The notes: generated by a model from the sequence alone, not told the origin. Positions 37,801-49,083 are shown, counted from the stretch's first letter. The stretch: DNA of 64,000 nt from Euryodendron excelsum (GCA_033060915.1 CM065390.1:20968501-21032500); one strand, 5' to 3'. Made by a program: numbers and translations.

Positions 37801-38962
37801 TAATCATATGGTGATAGCTATAATAAGTTTTTCATGATTGATTATCAAATTAGGGTTAAGTCATATTTTTTCTTAAAAGAGGCTGCTTGGAAACTTATAG
37901 AAATTACTTTAGGATGAACTTCCTCCAATTGGGAGAACAGTTGGGAGTCCAAACTCTCTTGTGACAATTTTACATGCAAATTATGCATATTTATAACCTA
38001 TAAAACCATTAAAAACATAACATTCTCGACTATGAAGACAAATAATTCTAAAAAATTTAGTCCTACAATGTAAATCAGTATCAATCACAATTATATAAAT
38101 TAGCAATTGAAATAACTTATGAAGCATGAGTAAATTGTGCATGACATTAACTTGAAAACTCACAAATTAAATGACAATCATGCACCAGAGAACTACATCG
38201 ATTCATTTATATCATATATGCATCCTAAAATATAACACTGAAGTACAATATAGATGAAACTAGTTTTTTTTATTTATTGAAATATTATGAAATTAGTGTG
38301 AATACCTGAATATGCGATTGGAGCTTGTGGAGCCAAACGGAGTATGATGCCAGGAAACGTTCAGAACTGCATTCTTGACAAGTCACCCCTAGCAAACATA
38401 TTCCAGCCCAGCATTTATCTGGCTAAAAATTAACTGTCAATTTATTTTTCACACAATGTATTACTCACACACACACATGTACATAAATACATACATATAT
38501 ATATACGCTGATGCGCATCCAGACAGACATATATATTGAAAACATATTTACGAGGAGATGGTTGAAATTCACCATGATGCTAAAACGTTCGTGCATATGC
38601 ATAAATAACACACAGACAACTATATATGTGTATATGTACATAAATTTATTGGAATAATTACTATGCGAGTAGAAAAATCAATAGAAATTCACCATGTTGC
38701 TAGAGGCGAGCATCAACACGCGATTGACCCATGCATCGACTGCGGCCTTCCAGCTTTCAACCACCTTAGGATCAGACGATTCTGCGGTGAGAGATTCCGA
38801 TAACAGTCGGTGAGTCTTAACCATAGACACAACGTGTGACAGCTCCAAAGGGCCTTTGAATGGATGCTTCTCATCCGGCAAGTGTTCTCGGATAAGCGAA
38901 CGGAGCAATCGGGGCTTCAGAGCAATGTCATACATATTGTGAATGTGATCGAAAGCCGCCAT
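18764..38962 (-). CDS. PELP1: PELP1/RIX1-type ribosome biogenesis protein
   Basis: Plant proline-, glutamic acid- and leucine-rich protein 1. The related yeast Rix1 and animal PELP1 act in late 60S ribosome assembly in the nucleus. Thirteen exons with consistent phases: 38962-38693, 38422-38306, 30176-30112, 29475-29370, 28501-28430, 27538-27479, 27402-27273, 27189-26999, 26843-26659, 23383-23256, 22212-21932, 20512-20269, 19542-18764. They give 875 residues. The N-terminal part is a helical, armadillo-like RIX1 region (MYDIALKPRLLRSLIREHL, then WAGICLLGVTCQECSSERF). A basic RQKKRKH stretch near residue 487 could be a nuclear localisation signal. The last 250 residues are acidic and low in complexity, ending DIVDGDPDSD. 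Exon 9 joins exon 10 directly (AG plus T gives Ser), so nothing is missing in that 3.3-kb intron. Intron 2 is 8.1 kb and repeat-rich. The start at MAAFDH matches what I recall of plant orthologues; the frame stays open upstream to 39100. Confidence 0.94.
23619..24122. mobile_element. Degenerate family 2 MITE, copy B (PELP1 intron 9)
   Basis: Starts CTAAGAAGTATGGACAC and shares long stretches with the element at 27691-28078 (for example AAGCTAAGAAG, GGACACGTGTC, TTGCAATTTTGAA, GGATCCGATGATAAAATAAAAACAAT). The right end is eroded near CGTGTCCC and no target duplication is visible, so the right boundary is approximate. Confidence 0.6.
24679..24992. repeat. Tandem duplication, two copies of about 155 bp (PELP1 intron 9)
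   Basis: The segment starting GAAACAGTG at 24679 recurs at 24834. Both contain CACCACTTGTAAATCGAAGG, CAGCCTAAGAAGAAGAATAA and ATGATCTATCTATTGCCC. Near-identical by eye. Confidence 0.92.
26153..26420. mobile_element. hAT-type MITE, family 2, copy C (PELP1 intron 9)
   Basis: A 268-bp element with ends CTAAGAGGCA and TGCTTCCTAG. It is flanked by perfect 8-bp duplications GTTGTATG at 26145-26152 and 26421-26428. The interior has TCTGACACGTGTC and two near-copies of AATACGTGTCTCTGCA. It shares ends and internal motifs with the element at 27691-28078. Confidence 0.8.
27691..28078. mobile_element. hAT-type MITE, family 2, copy A (PELP1 intron 5)
   Basis: A 388-bp element whose ends are CTAAGAAGCA and its inverted complement TGCTTCTTAG. 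It is flanked by 8-bp duplications GAGAAAAG at 27683-27690 and 28079-28086. The interior carries several GTGTCNGACAC-like motifs (GTGTCAGACATGACAC, CGTGTCCAT). Confidence 0.8.
28756..28846. repeat. Compound TG/AG microsatellite (PELP1 intron 4-5 side)
   Basis: About 28 TG units run straight into about 15 AG units, lying in the intron between the exons at 29370 and 28501. A likely length-polymorphic marker. Confidence 0.97.
30356..30382. repeat. GT microsatellite (PELP1 intron 2)
   Basis: A GT run of about 12 units within a wider GT-rich stretch (30310-30395), just upstream of exon 3 in the gene's direction. Confidence 0.9.
30675..32118. repeat. Tandem duplication, two copies of about 727 bp (PELP1 intron 2)
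   Basis: Copy 1 is about 30675-31401 and copy 2 about 31402-32118. Both run from ACCTAGAAT or ACCTGGAAT through CTGGTACAGAAAAGAAACAA to AGAGCAAGCTGTTGATA. They differ at only a few positions by eye, so the duplication is recent. No coding sequence is inside. Confidence 0.93.
32530..33560 (+). mobile_element. LTR-like segment with internal tandem duplication (PELP1 intron 2)
   Basis: Contains GGGGTATTTTGGTAATGGG, a TTATTTAAG element and a right end CCTACATCA that resembles the end of plant LTRs. Inside, about 290 bp is duplicated in tandem (32943-33239 and 33240-33522), both copies starting AATAGTCTCA and containing CACCATCA, AAACCCTAACCCTTT and TTAAATTTACACC. No internal coding sequence. Confidence 0.5.
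35400..35835 (+). mobile_element. Possible solo LTR (PELP1 intron 2)
   Basis: A CTTGTAAGC-rich region is followed by a TATA-like stretch, GAATAAAA near 35777, and CTAACA, then CTTGGTTTTGAGC. The last word resembles a plant initiator-Met tRNA primer site. Ends are not defined; the call is tentative. Confidence 0.35.
36644..36672. repeat. AAAG microsatellite (PELP1 intron 2)
   Basis: About seven GAAA units in tandem. Confidence 0.9.
37120..37210 (-). mobile_element. Short 5'-truncated retroposon fragment (PELP1 intron 2)
   Basis: About 90 bp ending in poly(A) on the minus strand. It is flanked by 16-bp direct repeats (ATTTGGGTCAAGTTCT at 37104-37119 and ATTTGGGACAAGTTTT at 37211-37226, 14 of 16 matching). 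Long target duplications plus a poly(A) tail are the signature of LINE-driven insertion. The source family is not recognised. Confidence 0.6.
37241..37700. mobile_element. hAT-type MITE, family 1, copy B (PELP1 intron 2)
   Basis: A 460-bp element running from CATAGTTGCCAA to TTAGCAACTATG. It is flanked by perfect 8-bp duplications TTCAAAAC at 37233-37240 and 37701-37708. It shares the ends, the GAAACGC motifs and the TTTCTGCTTCCG right-hand motif with copy A at 780-1310. No coding capacity. Confidence 0.82.
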
Positions 38963-39057
38963 TGAAATGAGCTCGAGCACTGGTTTCCGGACATAGAAAG
39001 AGAGGGAGAGGGTTTGGGACTCAGGGCATAGGGTTTTTCTGTTAAACCCCAGGATTT

Positions 39058-39085
39058 GATATATACATATATATTTATATATATA
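39058..39085 (-). promoter_or_regulatory. TATA-rich segment upstream of PELP1
   Basis: A run of TATATA-type sequence sits about 95-125 bp before the PELP1 start codon on the minus strand. A TATA box here is plausible, but the tract could equally be a simple AT repeat. A transposon-like inverted repeat begins at 39102, just beyond it. Confidence 0.3.
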
Positions 39086-39101
39086 GACGGATACATGCAA
39101 A

Positions 39102-40618
39102 GGCTCTTTACTAGGAGGGGTTTATTTTAATAAATATTTATTAAACTATAGTTATTTCTAACTTATTTACAAGATTTGGTTAAGTGTTATTAGTATTGAC
39201 ATCTTTATAAAAAAATATTAATGCTAATGGCGCTCTTACCTTTCTATTTTTTCTTGATTTTAGTTTATTTCTTGAACTAAAAAATTATAAACTAAAAACG
39301 TCAATGGCATTGACGTTTTTATTAGTTTTAAGCTAAAGCATTATTACCAGTGACGCTTTCATTTTTAAGCTATCAGTTAAATTTTTTTTTTCCTGTCATA
39401 ATTTATGAAGCATTTTGTGCCTTAACTCCACAACCGAGACTTTGATGGACACGCCGTCAGTGGTCGCAAGTCCTGTGTGTCTAAACCATGTTATGTGTCA
39501 AATTTCGAATGCGACGGATGATGTTTGGCCACTTTGGCATTGTCGAAGCCCGACACCAACAATATTGAAGAACTCTAACTGTCTGAGAGGAAAAAAATAT
39601 CATAACTCTACGATCGGAACTCTAACGACCGCGCTATCAGCGTCCGCAAGTCCCGTGTGATGTTATTAAATTTTGAGTGTGACATAGGCCATTGGCCATT
39701 TTGACATCGCCAAACCTTGATAGCAACATTATTGAAGAACCCTAAGTATTCAGAAGGGAAATATGCCCTAACTCCAGGATCAGGATTCCGATAATCGCGC
39801 CATTAAACAATTGCCTATTTTGTTGTTTAGGAAACTAAAATAGAAGCAAAAACTATAAGGCATCAATTTAGCAATGATAAATCATACATTTCAAATTTTC
39901 TAAAATTGGGTTAATAGAAAACAAAAATAAATTTATTGGCGTCTTCTCTTTTCCTTTTCTTTAAATTCTTAACACCCAATCAATGAAACCAAAGAACTAA
40001 AGAAGAAGAGAAAGTGAGAGACAGACCTACATGCCATGGTGGTTGAACTTCAAATTTGGTAAATCAATAGTGCTTGGAGTTGCAATGGGGGGAGAGAGAG
40101 AGAGAGTGCAACCCACCAGCAACACACAACACTAAACCTAAAATCCCCAAATCCCCAAACCCTGTTTCTTCTAAGATGAGAGAGAGAGAGAGAGAGAGAG
40201 AGTAATGAGGGCACAGAGAGACTGCAATGGAGGGAGAGAGATTGTCCAGAGAGACTAGGGAACAACTAATCAGATTTGGACCTAACTCGTGTAAATATGC
40301 CCAAATAAAAGCATCATTCCAACTAACGGCTTTACCATTTTAACTACTAATTATAAAAGCGTCAATATAAATAATATTTTCTATTTTAACAAAGAAAGCG
40401 TCAATATCGATGACGCTTTTAATTTACTATTTTTGAAATTTCTTTGCTTTTTTATTAGGAAATCAAATAAATCATAAAACATCATTAGCATTAATACTTT
40501 TAGTAAATGTGTCAATGCCAAATGCTAATGACACTTGAACAAGTATTTTGTAAATAAGTTCAAAATGACCTCGGTTTGATAAATATCTTTTAAAATAAAT
40601 CCCTTTAGGTAAAGAACC
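39102..40618. mobile_element. 1.5-kb terminal-inverted-repeat element upstream of PELP1
   Basis: The left end (GGCTCTTTAC, then TTTATTTTAATAAATATTTA, ACTTATTTAC and AAGTGTTATTAG) is matched in inverted orientation by the right end over about 150 bp. The subterminal regions repeat a TGACGCTTTT motif in both orientations (near 39320, 39350, 40360 and 40397). No transposase frame is seen, and I could not define a target duplication. Mutator-like or CACTA-like non-autonomous elements are the likeliest classes. Confidence 0.65.
40177..40202. repeat. GA microsatellite
   Basis: About 13 GA units, with a second shorter GA tract at 40090-40108. Both lie inside the inverted-repeat element upstream of PELP1. 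Confidence 0.93.
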
Positions 40619-41554
40619 CCCAAATCCTTTCTTCAACCAATAACAACCAAAATTTCCATGCTTTTATTTCTCTCTCAATCAGTAAAAACTACCCCAAAAG
40701 TAATTGAATTGTTCTATCGTGGAGTTGGTTTGAACCCGTGTTTACAAACCAGATTTCATGTAAATAAATTTGTATACATATATCTAATTATTCATGCGTG
40801 TTTTATGTATGTGATTTTGGTTCTAGATAGCCGGCGATAGAGGTTGATTACTGGTAAGTGAGGAGGAAAGAAAGAATGAAAGCATTAGGAAGAAGAAAAA
40901 GAATGAGAGATGTGGGTTATGATGGTTTGGTTTTATAGAGTGAAAATGGTAAAATCAACATAGACCCACTTTCCTTTCCAGTTTTTATGGCTTTAGTGAG
41001 AAAGGATATATGAAAAGTTACAAAGAATAAAAAGTGAGAGATGAAGAGGGCGATCGGTATTGTTAATTAGCTGGGTGAGGAGAAGATGGTGGGGGCTTGC
41101 CAGAGAAGATGGCTGATCAACACCCCTTCTGCCTTTTTGTTTCTCTCTCTATATCTCTTCCTTTATTAGTACTCCTTAAATTCTCTCTTGAGCTGTCCTA
41201 GATCTAGGTATGGATATGGAAAAATTGAAGCAAAGTTATACCTTGGCCAGTGAGTGTGGTGTGGTAGTGCAGGTGCATAGATGCATTTATGGAGCTTGTG
41301 GATGATCCTGGCCAGTGAAGGACCAAAGAGAACGAGGAAAAGAGAGAAACAAAAAGAGAAAAAAAACGAATGAAATATAAGGATTACAGAGTCATTTTAA
41401 GTTGCCAGAATTGAGCTCGAGTGTTTTTAGCGTGTATTGTAAAAAATTTGTTAATCTGATCGGAAAAAGTAACAGTTGCACTTTGGCCATTATCATATGG
41501 TATATAAGTGTAGATTTTTAAAGTAGAGGGGCTGAATGTACATTTCAAGCTAAG

Positions 41555-41650
41555 CACAAGAGGCAAAATGAAATTAACCTTATATTTATATATTTTAATG
41601 TACACAAGAGGCAAAATGAAATTAACCTTATATTTATATATTTTAATGTA
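41555..41650. repeat. Exact 48-bp tandem duplication
   Basis: Two identical units, 41555-41602 and 41603-41650, start CACAAGAGGCAAAATGAAAT. Identity with no visible change suggests a young replication-slippage event. Confidence 0.9.
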
Positions 41651-42452
41651 CATATATACATTTATGTACATATGTAATTAAATTTTATGTTATTTAAGAT
41701 TTAATTAAAATTTATGTTATTTAAGATTATTTTTAGAAAAAAATATTTTATTAAACAAATTTTAGGTTAGATGGCAGGCTCATGAATGTAATTTTGTGAT
41801 TGAATGAACTTGAGATTTAGTTTTAAGCCTGATGTGAATAATTTCTAGTGTGGGCTCAACCCGACCAATGTCCACCCCTACCATATTGCTTTCCCAAATT
41901 TAGATAATGGTTAATTAAACTTTGCATTCGTATGCTATACATCAAATTTCACATTAGATCCTTCATTTTATTTGTAACAATTATGTCTTCACACTTCTAA
42001 TTTGCTGCAATGTCAATTTTTATTGAACTTCCATCTAAAAAGTTAAAAAAAATAAAAAAATTTCCTATGACAAGCACATGGTCTATTTTAAGAGACAAAC
42101 CCGTAAAATTCCTCTCTTTTTCACCAAGGATTCATGCTTATTTTTTTTTCCAAAAGGTTAGATTCATATGTATTGCACATGATTCAGGTTGTGACTTTTG
42201 TATAAAGCCTAATTACATTATATGTATCCTAAAGTTAATTACAATCGTGATGGTGGAGTGATTTTAGAGAGATATGTATAGATTATTTGGGAAGGAAATG
42301 GAGTTTTTATCTTTTCCCCATTAATTTTAGCTATATGTTTGTCACATACGAATTTTTCTTGCAAAAGTTGACGTTGCAACAAATTTAAAGTATAAGAGAT
42401 TAATTATTATAAATAAAATTGAATGTCTTGAAGTGAGATTAGGTATAAAGTA

Positions 42453-42561
42453 CATGAGTGTCAGGTGTATTTAATCCATTAGAAAATTACAAACTCACAT
42501 CTAAAAGATGAGTGCGAAGTGTATTTAACCCACTAGAAAATTACAAACTCACATCTAAAGG
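42453..42561. repeat. Tandem duplication of about 55 bp
   Basis: ATGAGTGTCAGGTGTATTTA at 42454 and ATGAGTGCGAAGTGTATTTA at 42509 each lead into TAGAAAATTACAAACTCACA. The two units differ at a few positions. Confidence 0.85.
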
Positions 42562-43580
42562 AGGAAACTCAAAGTTACATAATTTATTGATTCAACAGTT
42601 ATTTAACCGATTCAACCATTTTTACGAAATTAAATATATTTATCTATTTTTAAAGTCAGATATTTTATATGTTATATGTGACAAAAAGTAGGCACAACAG
42701 ATGAAATGGACTAGCAATTGGGTATCACTAATCCCACTTCGAAGATCGATCTAACTTCAAGCCTTCTAGACTCAATTCTTAAATTGTGAAAGGAGTTATA
42801 TTTTATAGTGTGAGCTAAAAATAAAAGTTTAAAAACTGAATTTACGGTTAGTGTACATCCCGATCCAGTTTGCAGTAATATATTATATTTATAAACTACC
42901 ATTTTTCAATAAGATGTTACTATTCTAGATATTCGCTTTGCATGTCACTCCTAAAATATTCACTTGAATCGTTTCTATTACACTCTTATGACCAAATGAA
43001 ACCCTGCTTCATCAAATATGCGTTAATTCCAACACCATTGTAAGTTATTCAAACTATCATTATTTACTCTTCTGTCCACCTAAATTCTCTATTTCTTTTC
43101 CTTCTCTTTTTGTTTTTCGATTTACTCTAATACATAAAAAAAATTAAGGATCTTAAAAAAAATTACAAAGAAATCCCTGTTTATGAATTTTTTATTTCTT
43201 ATTTTTTTCATTGATTTTGGCATCTCTTATCTATAAAGTAAAGGGATAGTAAAGGCTAGGACGAGGATTATAAAGTTAATTTTTTTTTTTTAGAAATGGA
43301 AACAATAATGTCACATTATGATAATTCAGTTATAACGTGGTTAGTAGTAGAATGCTCACTCCATTTCTAAATAACTAAAGGGTGTCAATTTTTCTTCAAA
43401 ACTAATGCCGTTCACTTGCCATGCACTTGCACAACACTTGTGGAATCTAAAATTTTGAAACTTAAAAAAGTTTATCTATATTATATAACGTCAAAAGGAG
43501 CAAAAGAAAGAAAAACTAACAGAGTACATTTACTATATAAATTGAACAAATATTTTCAAAAGTCGATGTTCTCTACCCTC

Positions 43581-43717
43581 TTTTTTTTTTTTTTTGTTCA
43601 TTGGAAAAATTACAAAGAGTGTCGAAACCCAAAAGGAGAATGGGGGAGGAGAGCCAGGGCTGGAACCTCGGTTGATAAGTGGGAGGGGCAAGTGCTCAAC
43701 CATTGGGCCATCCCTTA
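43581..43717 (-). mobile_element. tRNA-derived SINE
   Basis: Read on the minus strand it starts AAGGGATGGCCCAATGG (A box), has a clear B box (GGTTCCAGCCC), and ends in a 15-base poly(A). The flanks carry a diverged possible duplication (43563-43576 against 43722-43735, 11 of 14 matching). The short frame across it is incidental. Confidence 0.7.
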
Positions 43718-43751
43718 GTGCTCATTGATCTCTACTTTTCATTGTTTACTA

Positions 43752-44129
43752 CAGTGTTTTAAAACCCGATCCGGTCTGGTCAGTTCAATCGATTGACCCG
43801 TGATCCGGTTAAAAAGACGGTCCGGTTAATTTTTAAAACCCATTTTGGTCAAAACCCAGTCAAATCCCATCAAAATAGCGGTTGAACCGTGACCCGATCA
43901 ATTGAACTGGTATTAAACCGTCCGGTTCACTATTTTAAGGCAAAATTTTATGTTTTAAATATAAAAAATAGTGTAAAAAAATAAGATACTATTTATTAAT
44001 ATTAATAAATTAATTAATGACATAATTATGACGTCACGAGTCAATAACGGTTGATCCGATGGTTAAACCGGTGACCCGTGACCCGGTGACTTTTTCGGTT
44101 CACTCAACGGTCCGGTTTTTAAAATATTG
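43752..44129. mobile_element. hAT-type MITE, family 3
   Basis: A 378-bp element with ends CAGTGTTTTAAAACCCG and its near inverted complement (CCGGTTTTTAAAATATTG). It is flanked by perfect 8-bp duplications GTTTACTA at 43744-43751 and 44130-44137. The interior has many GACCCGTGATCCGGT-like motifs. The ends fit hAT non-autonomous elements. No coding capacity. Confidence 0.82.
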
Positions 44130-47100
44130 GTTTACTAGGTGTCAACTCGTGAAATGTACGAGAGTAAAAGTTGTTCAAATCATAAAAAGTTAATTTAAAA
44201 TTCACAATAATTAATTATACAATCGTATCGTATCTTTAAAATATAAATAAATATTGACATATATGGTATTTTATTTAATTATAATTATAATTATATTTAT
44301 AGTTATTAAGTTATATAAAAAATCCCGACAATCTGATATTATATATATTATTTATCTTACAAAACTTATACATCTTATTGTATCTTTAAAATGTAAATAG
44401 ATATTGATATATATATATATAATATTTTATTTAATTATAATTACTTTTTTTTTTTTATAGATATTAAGTTCAGAAAGAGTCTTGATAATCTGATATGATA
44501 TATATATATCTTATCTATATTACAAAACTAATCTTATCTTATATATTTATATATCTTACAAAACTAATACAGTAAGTTTAATAAAATAATAAATTCAATA
44601 GTTATTTAATAAATTATCCCTGTAACGTGCCATTTTAAAAGTATCTGAATATTTAGAGCGTCACATAGGAAAGAGACAAAATATAAGAGCAAACACAACT
44701 TATATATATATATATGATTCCTTTTAGATTGATTAGATCAATAGGGTTTTTTTTTTTTTTTTATAACAAAATTACCTTTAAAATGGTTGTTTTACATGGC
44801 GTTAAATAATAGCTAAGCTTACGAAAAATTTCAATATTTCTCCGTCACTGCCATTTTGGGTTTGCACCATGAAATCCCTTCGTTACATTATTAAGTTTTT
44901 CTTTTGTTTACTGCATTTGGCCATCAAGAACTGCTTCATCGTCCCTAGCAAATTGTCGTCCTCTAATTGAGGTTGTTGGCAAATTCTTTTAAATTATCTG
45001 TAAGATCATCCGAATTAATTGAATTTTTTTCACTCATTTTCTCATTTCTCTTGAATTAATTCGCACACTCTTTCTAAAAGCAACCTATTACGTTACAAAA
45101 GGCTTAATACCGAAGAGTAATGTTATACATGTTAGAAAATGCTTCAAAATTCGAGGTGTTGTTTACAATATGTGAAGACATATCGTGTAATATATGAAAG
45201 AGATATGATTTGACAATTATTTTTCTTATTTCGGCTGAGTTATACATGGGTGAAGCTTTTGCTTTTATATCTTTATGGTGAGTGCACTCTATAAAGATTG
45301 ATCGTTGTATCTTGGAGAACAATTGTCTAGAGCTATTTGCACCAAGGTTTTCACCGTTTGCGGCAAAATCGTTTCTTAAGAGCAACGGATTAAGTTCCGT
45401 GCCTTGATCTTTTTCTTTTTTTTTTTATTAGTCTTAATGAGTTATTATATCATTATAGATATATTATTTTGTTGATTTATTAAAACACTATTTTGCACAA
45501 TATATCCAACAATACATTGAAAACCTTTGTATAAATTTTTTATACAAAATAATGTAACTCTTTATGGTCTTTTTATTTTAAATCAAAATACTTATTATTT
45601 TGGTTTAAAATTTTAAAAATATCGTTGCTATATTATTTTGATGGAGTTTTTTTGTATAAAAACTTATGTAAGTATAGAATTTTTCATATGAGAATGGACT
45701 TGCCAGGAAAGTCTTAGGTTCAATGTTAAAGCTTTACAGCCTATTTGTAAAGGGAAAAAGAGAAAGAAAGTGAGAGAGAAATTGTAGAGAAAACGATTTC
45801 AATTTTTTGCCCTTTCCTCCTAAACTTGAAATCAAACAAAAGAAGAAAAGAAAATCGTTCTTTTTTTTATCCTCCTAGACTCAGAGACACTACTTTGGTT
45901 CTCAATTCAAAACACTGTATTACTCTAAATTGAAAACCATCGATATATCAATGATATCATAGGGTCCGTTAAAATTAAGTTAAGTATTAAACTTAAAATG
46001 AACCAATCTTGCTTTTGAATTAAAACTTAGTTGGAGACCATTTTTGTTCTGAACTAACACATCTAATATGTGAAAGGATAATATTGGGCATGACAATCGT
46101 GCTCAAGTTTATTTAATGTTTATTAGTTATGATATGGAAAGAACAAAGAAACAAAGAGAAGGGTAAAACTGAAAATCATACATACTAGAGAAAAATGTAA
46201 TTCCTGGGTCTCGACTTTTGATTGAGAGATCCATTTGATAGAATGTTTTTATAGTTTTTTCTGCCTGACTTTTTAGACTTATAAGCAAAAAAAAAATAAT
46301 AAAAAAAAAAAACCTAACTATATTACTTATAGATAAAAAAAAAGCAAAATAAAAACAGCTAAATTTAAGTTTTACTAAATGGACATATGAGTGGTGGAAT
46401 GATCTAATTTGTTGGCATGCGTGGCAAGGATAGAGTTGGAATAAACCAAATTAAACCAATGATAGAAAAGGAAGTCTAAATCTTGAGTAACCAATGGCTA
46501 AAACACCCTTTTCAGTGCTTGAATTGCATTACTTTGTTTAATTTATACACAGTTATTCAGTCAATGACGTTTAAACTCTTTAAGACTCAAATCATTAGTC
46601 TCTCTCCACCTATTTTTCAATCTCTTCTCTACATCTGATTTTTTGTTTTTTAAGAGATTGTGAATACATGCATTGGTTTCTCAAACACAAGGTACCCTCA
46701 CTTTAACGAAGTGGCGGGGACATACCGGTAAATTTGGGAATATGCTAGCATACTTAGAATGCAAAGTAGAGTGGCTGCAAAGTAGGGTGGCATCTCCGGT
46801 AATCAACAGCGTAGGAGTGAGATCAGGTGAGATTGCGAAGTCAACTTCTATTGCATAAACTTAAAACTATATATGCTTGCAAGGAGGCCTGTCCACAAAT
46901 TAAGTGTGGTCTGACCCGATCCGATAGATTTGAATTCGATAAGTCAGACCCGATCCGATATTCTAATAGATTTGGATCCGATTGCTCCGATTGTTGCCGG
47001 ATTGAATATGGACAAATCTGTCAAACTCGAATATAGATTGAATTGATTTGGACAAATCACAATTTTAATTTTTAAAATATTAAAATTTTCGTAAATAAAT

Positions 47101-49045
47101 TGTTTTCTCACCAAATTAAAAGGTCAAAATAGTGTTTATTCCGTTTAAGACTTTTATCATTCATTTTAAATAGTTTTATTAATATTTTTATTTGATGAGA
47201 AAATAGTTTTATTAAAAAACATATTTTATTTTTTTCACAACAGGAAAAAAGTATTGTATTTTAACATATAACACGATAAAGTAATATAATATTTAATTAC
47301 ATTAGGATTACAATCACACAAGAGTAAATTGTTAAACTAACTTACATAACATGGTCATTTAGACTCATGAGTGATTTTCAATATTGTTTAATAAAGTAAT
47401 TTTTATTACTTTTTAATGTAATTTTGTTTATGACTTACACAATTGCTCTTTATTTAAAAAAAAAATCACACACACACACACAAAATAATATCATGTAATC
47501 AAAATTTTTTTGTTTATAACTTCAATATTTTAAACAATATTGAAAATATAAGAATATTTCCAATTCATGCAACTAGTACCCAAAAAAAGAAAAAACAAAT
47601 TGTGAACAACCTCTCTTTTTCTTTTCCCTCCAAATGTAGCTTTGTAGTAGTGTGTATCAAACTCTAAAGTAATAAAATGAAAAAAAGTAAAAGAATTTTA
47701 ACTGTCAGGTCGGGTCACGTCTTCTAATCTGGTTCCGATTATTAAGGGATCGAGTCTGTAGTTTATCGGATCCAGGTCGTTGCAAGTTTAATGGTATTAG
47801 AAGTTTGGAACAGTAACAATGGCGTTGCGGGGTATATTTTACCATGGATTCCTAGCTATTAAGTTTTGAGAATTCACCAAATGTTTTGGTGAAATTCTAT
47901 AGCAGGTTGTTGCCAGGGCATTCATTTCCGAGGCTGATTAACTATTGGTTATATGCATTATATTGTCCATTTTTTACGTTTGTATTTATGTTGCTATGTG
48001 ATCTATATAGTACGTACTGCAGGCAACTGGGAAGGGATAGGATGAATGGTAACGATTCATATCCGGTGTTAATGTTGATGTTTTCTACAAATGCTTTTCA
48101 TTTTTGCACTCAATGGACTAATTATCTGTTTGTTAATCATCATCTCATAAATCTCATATTCAATACCCTAAAACACAACCCAACAAGCTATATGCTTCAT
48201 ACATGGGTTTGGATCACATCTTTTGAATTGAGGATTCTTACGTTGCTTTACATTATTGATCGTTCCAAGCAGAACTTCCATCTTTTAGACTAATTTCTTC
48301 AGAAAAAGAAAAACAGATACCATCATCTCAATCGAACATTGTTTGGATATATACGAAAGTCATTATTATTTTTCATTTTTTTTTGGTAAGTAAGTTTGTT
48401 ATTACCATAAAAATATATATATATTATAAAGCAGTTCAGGATACTTCTTTAAATGTATAAGCTCTCTAAGAAATATTACATCTGGACACTAACATGGTAT
48501 TCTCATGTTGCAAGTCAATTTTTAAAATTGAATTAAGTTTATAGGCTCATAACATGGTACCAGAGCTGAGTTTTAAAGGACTACATTTTTTAAGAGTTTT
48601 CTTAGGACCTCTTAACTTACTCTTTCTATAACCTCACATCTCTACATTTCACCTGACAGAGGGTGTGTGCAAACTTTCATATTATCGGGTTATGAAAGTA
48701 ATTACCTTTATTCTAACCATCAACAGTAACACAATAATTTCTAACATCAACCCAATATTTATACATTCACTCTTGTAGGAAAACAGAAGCAAGATCATTA
48801 CATCCAAGCAGCTACTGCAACGAAAGATCACAACCATGGGTTGGATTGACCTTTTAACCTCAGAGAATGATATCATTGAGGTGGGTCCTCAGCCCCAGCA
48901 TGCCTTGCTTGCTTTTTATCCAAAGCTACAATCATCCCCTTCTCCTTTTTGACATTTTGAAAAATTTTCACTCATGCATGCACGGCCTACAGACCCGGTT
49001 ATCACGGGGACCAAATTCAAGTTGACCCTATTACAACAACCTCTC

Positions 49046-49049
<4 letters not shown>
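44130..49049. other. Gene-free stretch with possible decayed elements
   Basis: Very AT-rich. A segment from about 46885 to 47790 starts with repeated GACCCGATCCGAT words and ends with TATCGGATCCAGGTC, which could be the ends of an unclassified inverted-repeat element. The hydrophobic 135-codon frame at 47886-48293 has no recognised domain. The last few hundred bases before 49050 should hold the TBL promoter. Confidence 0.45.

Positions 49050-49078
<29 letters not shown>
49050..49078 (+). repeat. CT microsatellite in the likely TBL 5' leader
   Basis: About 14 CT units lie 215 bp before the chosen TBL start codon. Pyrimidine-rich CT tracts are common around plant transcription starts and in 5' UTRs, so this probably marks the leader. 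That role is inferred. Confidence 0.55.

Positions 49079-49083
<5 letters not shown>

Larger units (their letters stand above)
40619..43562. other. Gene-free stretch
   Basis: AT-rich intergenic sequence with short tandem duplications (41555-41650 and 42453-42561). Short frames only; no recognised gene. Confidence 0.55.

Noticed and set aside
44869..44970. Short frame starting MKSLRYIIKFFFCLLHLAIK, like a signal peptide
   Set aside because: Only 33 codons in AT-rich DNA, with no donor or following exon to support a gene.
47886..48293. 135-codon hydrophobic frame
   Set aside because: AT-rich DNA readily gives Phe/Leu/Ile-rich frames. No domain, no neighbouring exons and no codon signal support it.
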